Assembly (NCBI GenBank): GCA_029582265.1
Contig: CM055828.1
Coordinates: forward strand, 11,746,277 to 11,810,276
Source: Zoroaster sp. YZ-2022
Taxonomy: Eukaryota > Echinodermata > Asteroidea > Forcipulatida > Zoroasteridae
Length of the DNA: 64,000 bases
Direction of reading: 5' to 3'
The position numbers and the translations under genes are program-made. The notes beneath the pieces are model-generated. The model was not told the origin of the DNA and did not search any database. It saw only the letters and a list, made by a program, of their open reading frames with translations. Shown one piece after another: positions 23,930 to 34,058 of this stretch (position 1 is its first letter; every line of letters begins with the position of its first letter).

Positions 23930-25320
23930 TAAATGTTCAATGTTGTGGTTTTCTTGATTTCTTCCTCTTCACTCTTTGAAATCTAAATCCTTCATCCCGC
24001 CGGCTAGCGTGGCTAGCAGGTGATGACGAGAACTCGGAAAGCGAACGTTTGCTGCCCACGCTAGCCAACGAGATTGTGGATCCACCAGATGATTTTATAA
24101 AATATGGTCCAGTTCGTCTTCAAGAATATAATATTGGCCGGACATTGGGTTTGACTCACAAAGATCACTCCAGAGGATTTTCTTGGGTTGAGCTTCACTG
24201 GATTCGCTGGGTTCGCTGGGTGGAGGTGGGTAAGGGGTGTCGTTTTCTTCTTCATCGCTGATTTTGCGGATTTTTTTTCTTCTCTCCTTTGCATGGGTGA
24301 TGGTGGGGTTGATCGGTTGTCGGTTGTGGCGGTAGTGGTGCGTGTTGGCGATGAGACGGCGGCAGGTGATTTTTGTCAGGTTGGCAGTGGATGATGATGA
24401 CGGGCTGTTTGTAGGCGTTGTGTTCCTTGATCTCTCGGGGTGGCAATGGGGGTTGTTGACGTGTTTGTGACTGGTGCTGCTGACTGGATGGTGGTGGGTG
24501 TCGATGGGGTTGATCCTGTGCGCCGGTGTTGGGGTGGTTCCGGTAGGTGCCGCTGATGTTCTGCCGAGGCGTGCCGCCTGGTGGTGTTACGCCACGAGTC
24601 GGGGCAGTCTTTAGCTAAATGCCCCGACTTGTTGCAAATGCGGCACCGCCTCGGTCGCTGGCATTCGACACTTCAGTGCCCGGCCTCCCCGCAGTTGTAG
24701 CAAGTTGTAGATGGACATCCTAGTGCGAGGTGGCCGGGTTCTCCGCAGGTTCGGCATGTTGGTTGCTGTCCTTCGTACTTGATCATTAATTGGTGTGGTC
24801 CCACTCGTACGAAGGACGGTATGGCGGTCTTGATCTCCCTGCGTAAGTGTCGAATGCCGTTCTCCCATCCCGGCTGGGTCTGCCAGTGACCGCGTCTGCA
24901 CCCCAGGAGAGTTCCTGGGGTGCGAAGAAGACGTTGACAAACGCGGTGCTCCCGTCAGCGGCTGTTGCGGTTATCTGCTTCTGGTTTATCTTCAGCGTTG
25001 CTCTGTAATGTTTGTCTCGGGCCAGGGTTGATGCGCATGTGACGATCCATTTGGCTTCACTCAGGTGCTGCACACATTTAACATCATCGTCTTTCATCAC
25101 CGTTTTTATTATGTGGAAAAGGTCACCCGGTGCTGTCTTCTCTGGTAGATGGAGCGCCAGACTGTTGACTCTCCTCAGTCCTGAAGACGTCATCTTGGAG
25201 ATGGTTTTGAATGTGGTGTGTTGTAGATTTCTCGGCGTGTAGTAATACGATCTTGGCCATCAGGCCGAGAAGCACTTCCTCATCCAAAGATGTACTGTTT
25301 CTGAAATATTTTATTCTTAT
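23930..25320 (-). pseudogene. Tx1-like LINE ORF1, second copy, broken
   Basis: Minus-strand frames match the intact ORF1 at 29101-30372 along their length: MTSSGLRRVNSLALHLPEKT at 25193, CASTLARDKHYRATLKINQK, then zinc-knuckle remnants near 24611-24780 and the 3' end near 23940. About 60 bp are deleted at 24895-24915 relative to the intact copy, with CCCCAGGA-type microhomology, and the later part is frameshifted. The copy lies in the same orientation directly beyond the 3' end of the larger element. Its ORF2 is absent; the sequence stops resembling the family near 23930. Confidence 0.85.
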
Positions 25321-25696
25321 AAATAAAATATACACTTGATACAGAAAATATATAAATTACAAATAAAAGGAGTGAATCTGTTTTAGCAAAAATGTAAAGA
25401 TGAAGAAACCAAGAAATATCTAATTTTCTTTTAGCTTAATTTAAAACTACATGTAACAAATTTATAGGAAAGAGAAAAACATTTCTCTCTTAATTTAAGT
25501 AAATTTAAGCAAAAATAAAGAAGAACAAAACAAGAAAATCCACATTTAAGAAAAGGAGAAAAAGTTCTCCCTTAACTTAATTTAAAAGCTAATTTAAAAT
25601 TTGTCTAATTTAAAGGAAATAAAATCCTTTCTTTAGATTATGTTAGCTAATGAAAACGTGGTTTAAGAAATCAGGCCCCTATAACCAATGAGGACA
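25321..25696 (-). other. A+T-rich 3' UTR-like segment of the Tx1-like LINE
   Basis: Lies between the ORF2 stop at 25697 and the start of the second copy. It is rich in TTTAA and AAGAA motifs and non-coding. Position suggests the 3' UTR of the element; no clear poly(A) or microsatellite tail marks its end. Confidence 0.45.
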
Positions 25697-28600
25697 CTAA
25701 ATGATAGATTTTAAAGTATTTAACAGTGCAGTCGGTGTGGTCGGCTTGTGATCGTATTTTGCTCTGTTTCTAGCCAACCACACCGACATGCGAAATTTGG
25801 ACAGGGTCCGCACCATAGATATTTCAAGAGCTTTTTGGTGCGGGCCCCTGAACAAAGAAAAGATCAAAGTATCCTCATCGGCTACTGTTTTTGAGTGATT
25901 AAGACCACCCAGGTAACTACTGAGCCACGCCGCCACTGGTTTTACCACACTGCACTCAGTGAAGAGATGTTTTATTGTCTCCATCTGAGTGCAGTGTGGA
26001 CAGATCCCCGGATCTATAGATTGTTTTCGTAATCTGTTACCAGTGTGTACAATCTTGAAATTTAAGGTAATCTGTTTGTTCGTAAATTCTGTACACAGTG
26101 TGCGTTTCCAAATAGTGGCCCAGTCTTTACCGGTGCGATCTCTTTCTACTTTGGGTTTGGTCTTTCGAGCCTCAAGAATGGTCGGATACAGGGTTTTTTG
26201 TTTAATGTTTGTCCAATCAGGGACATCGTCTCGGTGTTTCCTAAAGGTTTGAATGATCAAATCGTAGAATTCTGCGGGATGTCGTTTTTGAAAGGAACGA
26301 TGTCCCGAAGAGCCATCCCGCACCAATACTCGGCCAGAATTCTCCATTTTACTGGTTTTCTAGAGACGATGTCCCCGATATGAACACCCTGTAGTGTAGC
26401 CATTTTGCTGTCTATATCAATGACTCCCAGTCCTCCTTGGGAGGGTGGGAGAAACATGGATACTCGGTTGACATATTCAATTTCTTGCCCCCAAAGGAAA
26501 ATGAAAATCAAGCGATTGATTTTCCGGATTATTCCCTTCGGGGGCGGAATTACCTCGGCCGTATACCAGAGCCTGGATAGAATGAAATTGTTGACGACAG
26601 CGACTTTCCCTTTCATGGTCAAGCCGCTGCCGTCCCAGGCTCTGATGGACTCTTTTAGTTTTTCTATTTTATTGGACCATGTTTTTATTTTTGGATCGTT
26701 ATAACCGAAAAAGAGTCGAAGTATTTTGACGGAGGTAACCCATGATATGTCAACCGGTCCTGGGCTTTTGTGTTTCCACTTGCCCAGGAAAACGCCATTC
26801 GTTTTCTGCTGATTTAATTTTGCCCCCGATGCGCGTTCGTACCTCTCGACCAATTGAAAACTGCGTTTTATGGATAGTTCATCCGACAGGATCAAGGTGG
26901 CATCGGTCCCCCCCCCCCCACCCCGGTAATTTAACCCCGTGTATGTTGTGATCAGACCTAATCGCACACCCGAATGGTTCCAAAGCTAGGATGTTGAGCA
27001 GGGGTGACAAAGGGCACCCCTGCCGTACACCCCGGGTGAGCGAAAAGGTCTGCGAAATGTTCCCATTACAGTTTACTGCACTGTTTATATCTGTATATAC
27101 AATTTTGACCCATTTTCTGAAATTTGGACCGAAACCAAAGTTTTCCAGTACTTGCGTCAAATACCACCAATCGACCCTGTCGAAAGCTTTTTGTTGATCG
27201 AGAGATACAAAAGTTGCACCGAGGTTTTTCTAATCGACGTAACTCTGAACATTTCTTAGCAAGTGGGCATTGTCCGATATGGAACGTCCTGCCACCGAGC
27301 AAGTCTGGTCTGCATTAATAATCTTATGCAAGACCAGTCTCACTCGGTTCGCAAGGACTTTAGTCAATATTTTATAATCCACGTTCATCAGCGAAATGGG
27401 ACGCCAATTTGCGAGGTCCTCCCTGCAGCCCTTTCCCTTGTAAATGAGTGAAATTAAGCCCGTCCTCTGTGTGTCAGTTAATTTGCCCAATTTAAAATTT
27501 TCATTTAGGACCTCGCAAATATCTTTTCCCATCTCGCTGAAGAACGTGCGATAAAATTCGGCGGTCAAACTGTCTAAACCAGGTGATTTGCCCGCCTCCA
27601 TATCGAACAATGCCCTCCTTACTTCGGACAGGGTCACCGGTCCCTCGAGAAGTAATTGATCCTCGAGGGACAATGACCTGTCCATAGAGTCCAGAAAGAA
27701 CTCAATCTCTTCTTCATCGACCGGGACAGCGGTGTAAAGATCTTCGTAAAAGGAACGGCATATATGGGTCATTTCATCTGAGTCTTTTGTTACACCACCG
27801 CCCCGGTCACGGAGACTTTGCATACGTTTACTATCGGGGCGTTTTGCGTTTGGACAATGGGTATTGTGTTCACCTCTAATTGTGATTCTCGAAAAATTTT
27901 ACCGACTTGTTTTTGGTCTATTTTGGGGAGGTTGGACTTTGCGGCGATTAGTTGGGGCACGCATGCAGTGTCTCCGTTATCGACTTTCTTTTGTAAGAGA
28001 TTGAGCTCTTTCAGGAATTCTTTGCGTTCAGAATTACGTCGTCTAGATACATCAGCAGAATATGAGATTATCGCTTTCTTCAACTGATATTTCCCCATGT
28101 CCCACCATGTTGAAATATTTTCAAATAAAATTTTGCTTTTCGACCAGTTATCCCAAACAGATTTGATAAGCCCCGTAAAAGATCCCTCCCCTAAAAAAGA
28201 TGTATTACAATGCCAAAACCCCTCCCTGTGTTTTTGATTTGATTTGTTATTGATGATTTAACCATATCATGATCTGAAAATGGGAAAGCGATAATCTCAT
28301 GTTGGGAACCCATCGACAATTCACGAGATAAATAGATTTTGTCTATACGGGTGGCTTTAGTGTTATTCCGGTTATGCCATGTGAAGCGCTGTTGGCGCGG
28401 ATGTTGTTTGCGCCAACAGTCTTCAAGATCGAAATTTTCTACGATCTTCCCCAATTCTGTGGCCCCCGTGTCCCTTGATAATTTGTTTGCCCATGTTTGG
28501 TGTCAAAAACCAGGTCCGAAAAACAGTTAAAATCCCCGCCAAGAACTATGTGCCTGTGACCCCTGAGATGACTCGCCAGCTGTTCGGAGAACAGGCTTTG

Positions 28601-28960
28601 TCTATCTCTGGGGTCGTTAAAACACATAACAATTAACGCAAAGTCGTATTTGTATTTGGTAGGGTTGTTGTAACGGAAACTAAACGGCCTCTATTGTCTC
28701 GTAAATTGTCAGTGAGTTTCCACGAATATCGTTTAGAAAATAAAATGGCTACTCCTGCACTGGAGGCAGTCCCGAAAGACCAAACCCCTTCGCTGCCAAA
28801 TTCTCTACCCCACTCCCTGGCTTCTTAGTAGCCAGAGGCGTGGGTCTCCTGCAGCAGTAGGACATCAACATTCCCACTACTGCAGAAGTCGAAAATTTGG
28901 CGGCGTTTAACCTGATTCCTTAAACCATTTACATTTAAAGAAACTATGTTAAAATTAGCT
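25697..28960 (-). pseudogene. Tx1-like LINE ORF2 (APE endonuclease plus reverse transcriptase), decayed
   Basis: Reading down the minus strand, the endonuclease starts with SLNVNGLRNQVKRRQIFDFC and VDVLLLQETHAS near 28945-28850. GGDFNCFSD and FTWHNRNNTKATRIDKIYLS follow, with FSDHDMV at 28627-28191. The reverse transcriptase has GKSPGLDSLTAEFYRTFF and WRPISLMNVDYKILTKVLAN (27823-27230) and GVRQGCPLSPLL (27160-26879). A C-terminal Cys/His motif CPHCTQMETIKHLFTEC lies in 26347-25697. This is the L1/Tx1 order and nearly full length. Frameshifts separate at least six frames. The YADD box is not readable: a C12 run (26908-26919) stands just before DATLIL. The enzyme would prime reverse transcription at a nicked target, but this copy is inactive. 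Confidence 0.9.
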
Positions 28961-29100
28961 AATATTATAATAAATAAATATAAATAGTATAAATATACAT
29001 ACATGTTTTGGTAAAATAAAGTTCAATATTGTCCAAAGAAATGAGAAATACATACATAAAATAAAAGTCCACTTGAAAGAAATGTTCAAAAAACAAATGT

Positions 29101-30372
29101 TCAAAGTTGAGGTTTCCTTGTTTTCTTCTTCTTTGGTCTCTGTACTCTAAAACCCTCATCCCGTTGGCCAGCGTGGCCAGCAGGTGACGATGAAGACTCT
29201 GAAAGTACACGTTTGCTGTTCACGCTGGCCAACGAGATTGTAGATCCGTTAGAAGATGTTTCGGATATATGATCTGCTTCAAGTTCATCTTCTAAAAGAA
29301 AGTATTTTCTGGATTTAGGGTCGGCTTTGCATAAATCGCTCCATGAGAAAAACTTATCTGGAATTGCCGGGGTTTTCTGATCAATGGGGGGTGGGGGTGG
29401 GTATGGCTTGGTGTCACCTTCCTCATCACTGCTGGAATCCGATAGATTTGGCCACCATTGCGCCGGTATCTTATCAAGTTGTTGTTGTGGCGTGGTTTTT
29501 CTGGCTGTGGACGATGGTGGAGTTGACCGGGTAGTTTTGTTGTTGAGTAGGCTGTCGGTTGTAGTGGGTGTTGATGTCGGGCCGGTTGTTGTTGATGAGG
29601 TTGTGTCGGTTTTTGGTGCTGGTCTTGAAGGTGTTTTGGAAGGTGCCGCTGACGGGGCGTTGGTGGTCGCTTCAGCCGGGTTGGGAGGCTGGTGGTCTGC
29701 CGAGGCGTGCCGCTTGGTGTTGTTTCGCCACGAGTCGGGGCAGTCCTTTGCCAAGTGCCCCGACTGATCGCAGATGCGGCATCGCCTCGGTTTCTGGCAT
29801 CCGACACTTCGGTGCCCGGCCTCCCCGCAGTTGTAGCAAGTTGTATTTGGACATCCTACTGCGAGGTGGCCGGGTTCTCCGCAGGTTCTGCATGTTTGTT
29901 GTTGTCCTTCGTATTTGATCATTAGTTGGTGTGGTCCGATTCTTATGAAGGACGGTGTGGCGGTCTTGAGCTCCATGCGTAAGTGTCGGATGCCGTTCTC
30001 CCATCGCGGCTGCGTCTGCCAGTGGCCACGTCTACACCCCAGGACTCGGCCGTACTGGCTCAGCTTGGTGATGATTGCTGCATCGGAGAGTTCCTGGGGT
30101 GCGAAGAATACGTTGACAAACGTGGTGCTCCCGTCAGCGGCTGTTGCGGTTATCTGCTTCTGGTTTATCTTCAGCGTTGCCCCGTAAAGTTTGTCTCGGG
30201 CCAGGGTTGATGCGCATGTGACGATCCACTTCGACTCGGAAAGGTGCTGTACACATGTCACATCGTCTTCCTTCATTACGGTCTTGGTGATCTGGAACAA
30301 GTCCCCAGGAGCTGCCTTTTCGGGAAGGTGAAGCGCCAGAATGTTCTTTCTCTGCAGACCCTGTGACGTCAT
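29101..30372 (-). CDS. Tx1-like LINE ORF1 protein with three zinc knuckles (intact)
   Basis: An uninterrupted 423-residue frame. Residues 1-155 form the N-terminal domain (MTSQGLQRKNILALHLPEKA...). Three CCHC zinc knuckles follow at about 161-174 (CRTCGEPGHLAVGC), 179-192 (CYNCGEAGHRSVGC) and 198-211 (CRICDQSGHLAKDC). A Thr/Pro/Ser-rich linker with PPPPPI leads to an acidic and finally basic tail (KKKKTRKPQL). Such proteins bind the element RNA in the ribonucleoprotein particle. ORF2 starts about 140 bp downstream. The start chosen is the first Met aligned with the second copy. Intactness contrasts with the broken ORF2. Confidence 0.9.
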   Translation of the reverse strand: MTSQGLQRKNILALHLPEKAAPGDLFQITKTVMKEDDVTCVQHLSESKWIVTCASTLARDKLYGATLKINQKQITATAADGSTTFVNVFFAPQELSDAAIITKLSQYGRVLGCRRGHWQTQPRWENGIRHLRMELKTATPSFIRIGPHQLMIKYEGQQQTCRTCGEPGHLAVGCPNTTCYNCGEAGHRSVGCQKPRRCRICDQSGHLAKDCPDSWRNNTKRHASADHQPPNPAEATTNAPSAAPSKTPSRPAPKTDTTSSTTTGPTSTPTTTDSLLNNKTTRSTPPSSTARKTTPQQQLDKIPAQWWPNLSDSSSDEEGDTKPYPPPPPIDQKTPAIPDKFFSWSDLCKADPKSRKYFLLEDELEADHISETSSNGSTISLASVNSKRVLSESSSSPAGHAGQRDEGFRVQRPKKKKTRKPQL

Positions 30373-30600
30373 CTTGAAGATGGTGCTCGATGTAGTATTG
30401 GGGTTCTCGGCTGGAAGTGTAGGAATAACACATGATCTTAGCCATCAGGCCAAGAAGCACCTCCTCATCCAAAGATGTACTGGATGCTTTCATCTGTACC
30501 TCCTGTAATAATTTTTGTATAATATTGATATATATTTTTTTATAATATGAGGGCTCCAAACGATCAGCTGTGCTGGATGGGTTACCCTCGTTAAAGATGG
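30373..30600 (-). other. 5' UTR-like segment of the Tx1-like LINE
   Basis: The stretch 30420-30480 (CTTAGCCATCAGGCCAAGAA...) is also present upstream of the second ORF1 copy at 25240-25300, so it belongs to the element. Beyond about 30490 the two copies no longer match. Confidence 0.55.
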
Positions 30601-30609
30601 TTTTAAATA

Positions 30610-30957
30610 AATAAATAAAAACGGTTGTGCCGACGTAGGCAAATGTTGTCGAGTATAATAATGAAGTCGATTTCCAACGTTGGCAGCACGTACTTATAAT
30701 GTGGACAACCTAACGTCGGCGCATCATGGTTTTGCCAACGTTGCTTAATGTTGTGCAGTAAAATAGGTCTATTTTCAACGTTGCCACAACGTAGTTACAA
30801 TGTGTAGGCCTACAACCTAACCACGGCGCATCATACGTTGTGCCGATGTTGGTAGAATTGTGCATTATACGAACCCGTGTAACAGGAATGTTGAGTGGCT
30901 ACAAAACAATAACCCATAGAACATGCAGCTTCTTTCAAAATGTTAATGAAGATAGGG
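30610..30957. repeat. ACGT-rich degenerate repeat, left part
   Basis: Repeated CAACGTTGG, GCCGACGT and CGGCGCATCAT-like words recur about every 100-130 bp. The same vocabulary continues at 31150-31735 after an intervening SINE, so both parts belong to one element. No protein frame is evident. Confidence 0.65.
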
Positions 30958-30959
30958 AT

Positions 30960-31150
30960 GGTGTCGTGGCCGAGCGGTCTAGCTTACCGGACTCAAGTTC
31001 TGGCATTAGCAGCAGAATGTGGGTTCAAATCCCGGTCATGACACCTGTGTCCTTGTGCAAGACACTTAACCATAATTGCTCAGAGGGGCAGAGGCAGTTT
31101 AACAACTGTCTTGTTCTGACTAGTTACCCCTCCGTCCCTAAAATATGCTC
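30960..31150 (+). mobile_element. tRNA-Leu-derived SINE
   Basis: 30960-31045 folds like a class II tRNA: GGTGTC/GACACC acceptor ends, box A TGGCCGAGCGG (30967-30977), an anticodon arm CCGGA-CTCAAGT-TCTGG with anticodon CAA (Leu), and box B GGTTCAAATCC (31022-31032). A non-tRNA body follows (CTGTGTCCTTGTGCAAGACA then CTTAACCATAATTGCT) that also occurs in the SINE at 47.6-48.0 kb. Boxes A and B would be the internal RNA polymerase III promoter. The 3' end is approximate. It interrupts the ACGT-rich repeat. Confidence 0.85.
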
Positions 31151-31735
31151 ACAATTGGACATCACGTCAAAAGCAACATCAACTACCCCAACGTACGATG
31201 AACACGTTATACAAACGTTTGGCATGCTGACGTTGGCCCAACATGTCCCGTCGTTGTGGGGACATTGGCCCAACGTTGGTCCAACGCCGTTGAAGTTGGC
31301 CCGATGGAAAAACTAACGTTAAGGCGACGTCAACTACCCACTCTGCGCCGATCATAAAATATTACTTTGGGCCAACGTATGACCAATACGTTGTACAATC
31401 GTTGGCCCAACATGTCCCGACGTTGTAGCGACGTTTTCCCAACGTCTTCGACGTTGTCCCGATGGAAACATAACGTCAAGGCGACGTCAAGTACAGACGC
31501 TGCGCCGTTCATAACATATTACTTTGTCCCAACGTGTAACCAAGACGGTGTACAAATGTTGGGCATGCTGACGATGACGTTATGTCCCGATGTTGTGGGG
31601 ACATTGGCCCAACATTTGCCCAACGTTGGCCCGATGGAAAAACTAACGTCAAGACGACGTCCATTGCCAATGTTGGGCCAACCGTAAATTCTTATGTTGG
31701 CCAACGTTGGGCCGACGTATGCATGTTAGCCTGGG
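31150..31735. repeat. ACGT-rich ~160-bp tandem repeats, right part
   Basis: Markers such as GATGGAAAAACTAACGT...GGCGACGTC recur at about 31302, 31461 and 31633, spacing near 159 and 172 bp. Each unit holds GGCCCAACATGTCCCG and CCCAACGTTGG-like self-complementary words. Probably a MITE or satellite-like DNA transposon derivative. Confidence 0.75.
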
Positions 31736-33060
31736 ATGTTAGCTGATAGACAAACTGAATTGATATCAGAACAAAACGGAAACTACAAAGGAGACAAATT
31801 CTAGATCTATACTCTCAGAACAAATCTTAACATGAACATGTATATAATATAAAACTCAGATGCAGTTTTTGGATTGGGCCAGGATGAGTTTCATGGCCGA
31901 CTGACTACCTAGTTATTTCATAATTGTTTACTTTCAAAGCGGAGGCAGTGTTTGATCAAATGAAAATGGCGTTTAAATGTGCGGGACTGGGAAGGGGATA
32001 ATTCGCTCCAGTGAAGGGTGAAGGGATTTGCCAGGGACACTGCGTCACACGATCCGCTTTCAATGAAAAGGTACAGTGTGTGATCCCCCATGGAAACAGA
32101 ATGTGAACAACTGAGAAAAATGTTTGTAAACAAATAGCTCTGCTGGGACAGGGAGTGGGGTTTAATATAATAACATTTAAAAAAAAATGAATGGTGAATC
32201 GTCATGGTTTTGGAAAGAGTGTGAACAACTGAAGTCGATGTATAATGCAAATAGTGAGAACGTTCAAAAGAATGGAATAAGGGTTAACAAGGGAATTCTA
32301 CATCAAATGGCCCGCTTGGCTATTGGACGAATGTGGTTTAGTTGTTCGTTCTTGAAACGCATAATTTTGAAATCTACTACAGCGACAAGACGTACACAGA
32401 TATCTGCTTACATCAATTTTAAAGTTAATTTTGAAAGGAATCGTCAAGGCTAGAATGGATGAAAGTGACAACTCCCTAGATTCATGGCTTGATCCATCTT
32501 TTATACCCAATGGGTATTACGTTTTTCAATGTTAAATATAAAAGATGATTGCTGTCCCATAAACTTTGTATATATATATTTTTTTTTTGTCTGTATGGCA
32601 GGGCAAGCAGTGGAGAAGTAGGTTCTTACTCCCTGTGTACTGTTTATTGAATAACGTTTTATCTGCTTTTTGTATTTTTTTAGTTTTTTTGTTTTTTTGT
32701 ATAGTGTTTTTAACTTTTGCGGGCATTGTAATTTCTTCTTTTTGGAGATTAATAAAGTTTTCTTGTGTCTTATGTCTTCCGTATTATGTTAAAATCAACT
32801 GGCCACCAGAAGATAACATTTCAGGGCTTATCACAGCCGTATTCCCAGACGCAGTACTGTTTAGTGCACTAAAGTTGATAATAACCATGTTAAAAAGCAA
32901 AGTGCGCCCTCTTCCTTTTCAGAACAAAGTTACCTATTTTATTTATTTATTTTTTGCGGAAAAAAGTGAAAAATAATTTCTTTAATTGAATTTACTTTGA
33001 TAAATGTTCTTTTTTAATTGTTGAATGTACATATAATCATTTGTATCACTGTGTTTATTT
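31736..33060. other. A+T-rich spacer, no supported gene
   Basis: Two frames are open (32187-32453 + and 32566-32976 +). The second is very hydrophobic (FCIFLVFLFFCIVFLTFAGI) but derives from T-rich sequence. Neither resembles a family known to me. Confidence 0.4.
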
Positions 33061-33896
33061 TAGGTCCCATCGCCGTTACGGAAAGGCCGAGACTGCAGGC
33101 GAAAGAATTCTTGCCCGAGAAACGATGCGGGGCGTCAACCACTTCATGAGAAGTTTGCGCAAGTCATAGATACAGCCACTGAATTCATCACACAACAAAG
33201 CTACGCAGCTGATCAAGTGTGGGACGTGCTTGTGGAACGTCGATCCCTTCGTTGAAGAGACATCTTGAGCAAGAGATACCTGACTTATCTATCAGTGCTA
33301 CCACTTGCTCACGGTTGATGGTCCCCAAACAAACACCGAAAATTCAGCAATCTCTACAAAGGGCTGATAGAGGCAAAAGTGGCAATCAAGAAGAACAATG
33401 AACGGTCTATCCACGAAGATTCTCACTACTGCAGTTGTAGGGTGAAGTACCGACTAGAGTTTGCAGCTCAATATCGGAATGAAGTGGCAAATTTGTCATG
33501 TGACTGCATGAACAAAATTCATATCGGTGGTATGGCCATAAGTCCACTTTCCACAAGGCGCCGGGTACTTGGTCACCCCATGTGGATACATGGAATTGGA
33601 GAAAAAATCAAGTGCTCCAACTTACGTACATGATGAATATAACGGACAACACTCGCAATGTCGTAAATTCAGTATTGCCGCTAGAGGTCACAGAAAAGAA
33701 TCTTAGTCAAAATCAAGGGTCTCAAAAGCAGCTTCAGATGATAAGATACATGTAGGGTCATTGTTGTTCTTCCATCTTAAAGCTTCGTGAAAACTGTAAT
33801 AAGATCCACAAAGAAAACAGTGCATGAGTAAATTTATCGAATACAAACATAGCAACTAACTTGCAAAAGAGCAAATTACTTGAATTATCTAAACTT

Positions 33897-34058
33897 AAGT
33901 AAGAGTAATTGCGGTGACACCATGTGAAATGCTCAATTGAGTAGTAATTAGTTCTGAAAAGAACTGGAGGTACAACTCGACGTTTCGATCAGTATGCTCT
34001 GATCGTCCTGATCGTCTCTTACTTATCCTCCTCACCATGCATAGCTACAAGTTCTACC
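33897..34058 (-). mobile_element. Short Penelope-like insertion with target-site duplication
   Basis: This 162-bp piece matches the 3' part of the element at 11601-12050 and the copy at 59013-59156, with the same CTTACTT 3' end on the minus strand. Direct repeats TATCTAAACTTAAGTAA lie at 33886-33902 and 34059-34075. The last six bases coincide with the element end, so the duplication is 11-17 bp. It has no coding capacity, retains a degraded hammerhead-like motif, and interrupts the DDE transposase remnant, so it is younger. Confidence 0.85.
33976..34015 (-). ncRNA. Degraded hammerhead-like motif
   Basis: Helix II (CGATCAG/CTGATCG), AAAC and GTC-GAG are retained. The CTGAGGA box reads ATCAGGA because of a short GATCGTCCT duplication, so catalytic activity is unlikely. 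Confidence 0.5.

Noticed and set aside
24611..24940. 109-aa minus ORF as an independent gene
   Set aside because: A shifted frame of the broken second copy of the Tx1-like ORF1.
29384..29767. 127-aa Val/Gly-rich plus-strand ORF
   Set aside because: Antisense shadow of the Pro/Thr-rich linker of the LINE ORF1; likewise 24188-24394 and 29568-30210 plus frames.
30960..31045. Functional tRNA-Leu (CAA) gene
   Set aside because: Imperfect arms, and a SINE body follows that is shared with 47.6-48.0 kb; it is a tRNA-derived SINE head.
32566..32976. Hydrophobic 136-aa ORF as a membrane protein
   Set aside because: Hydrophobicity arises from T-rich sequence; no family resemblance, no splice or promoter support.
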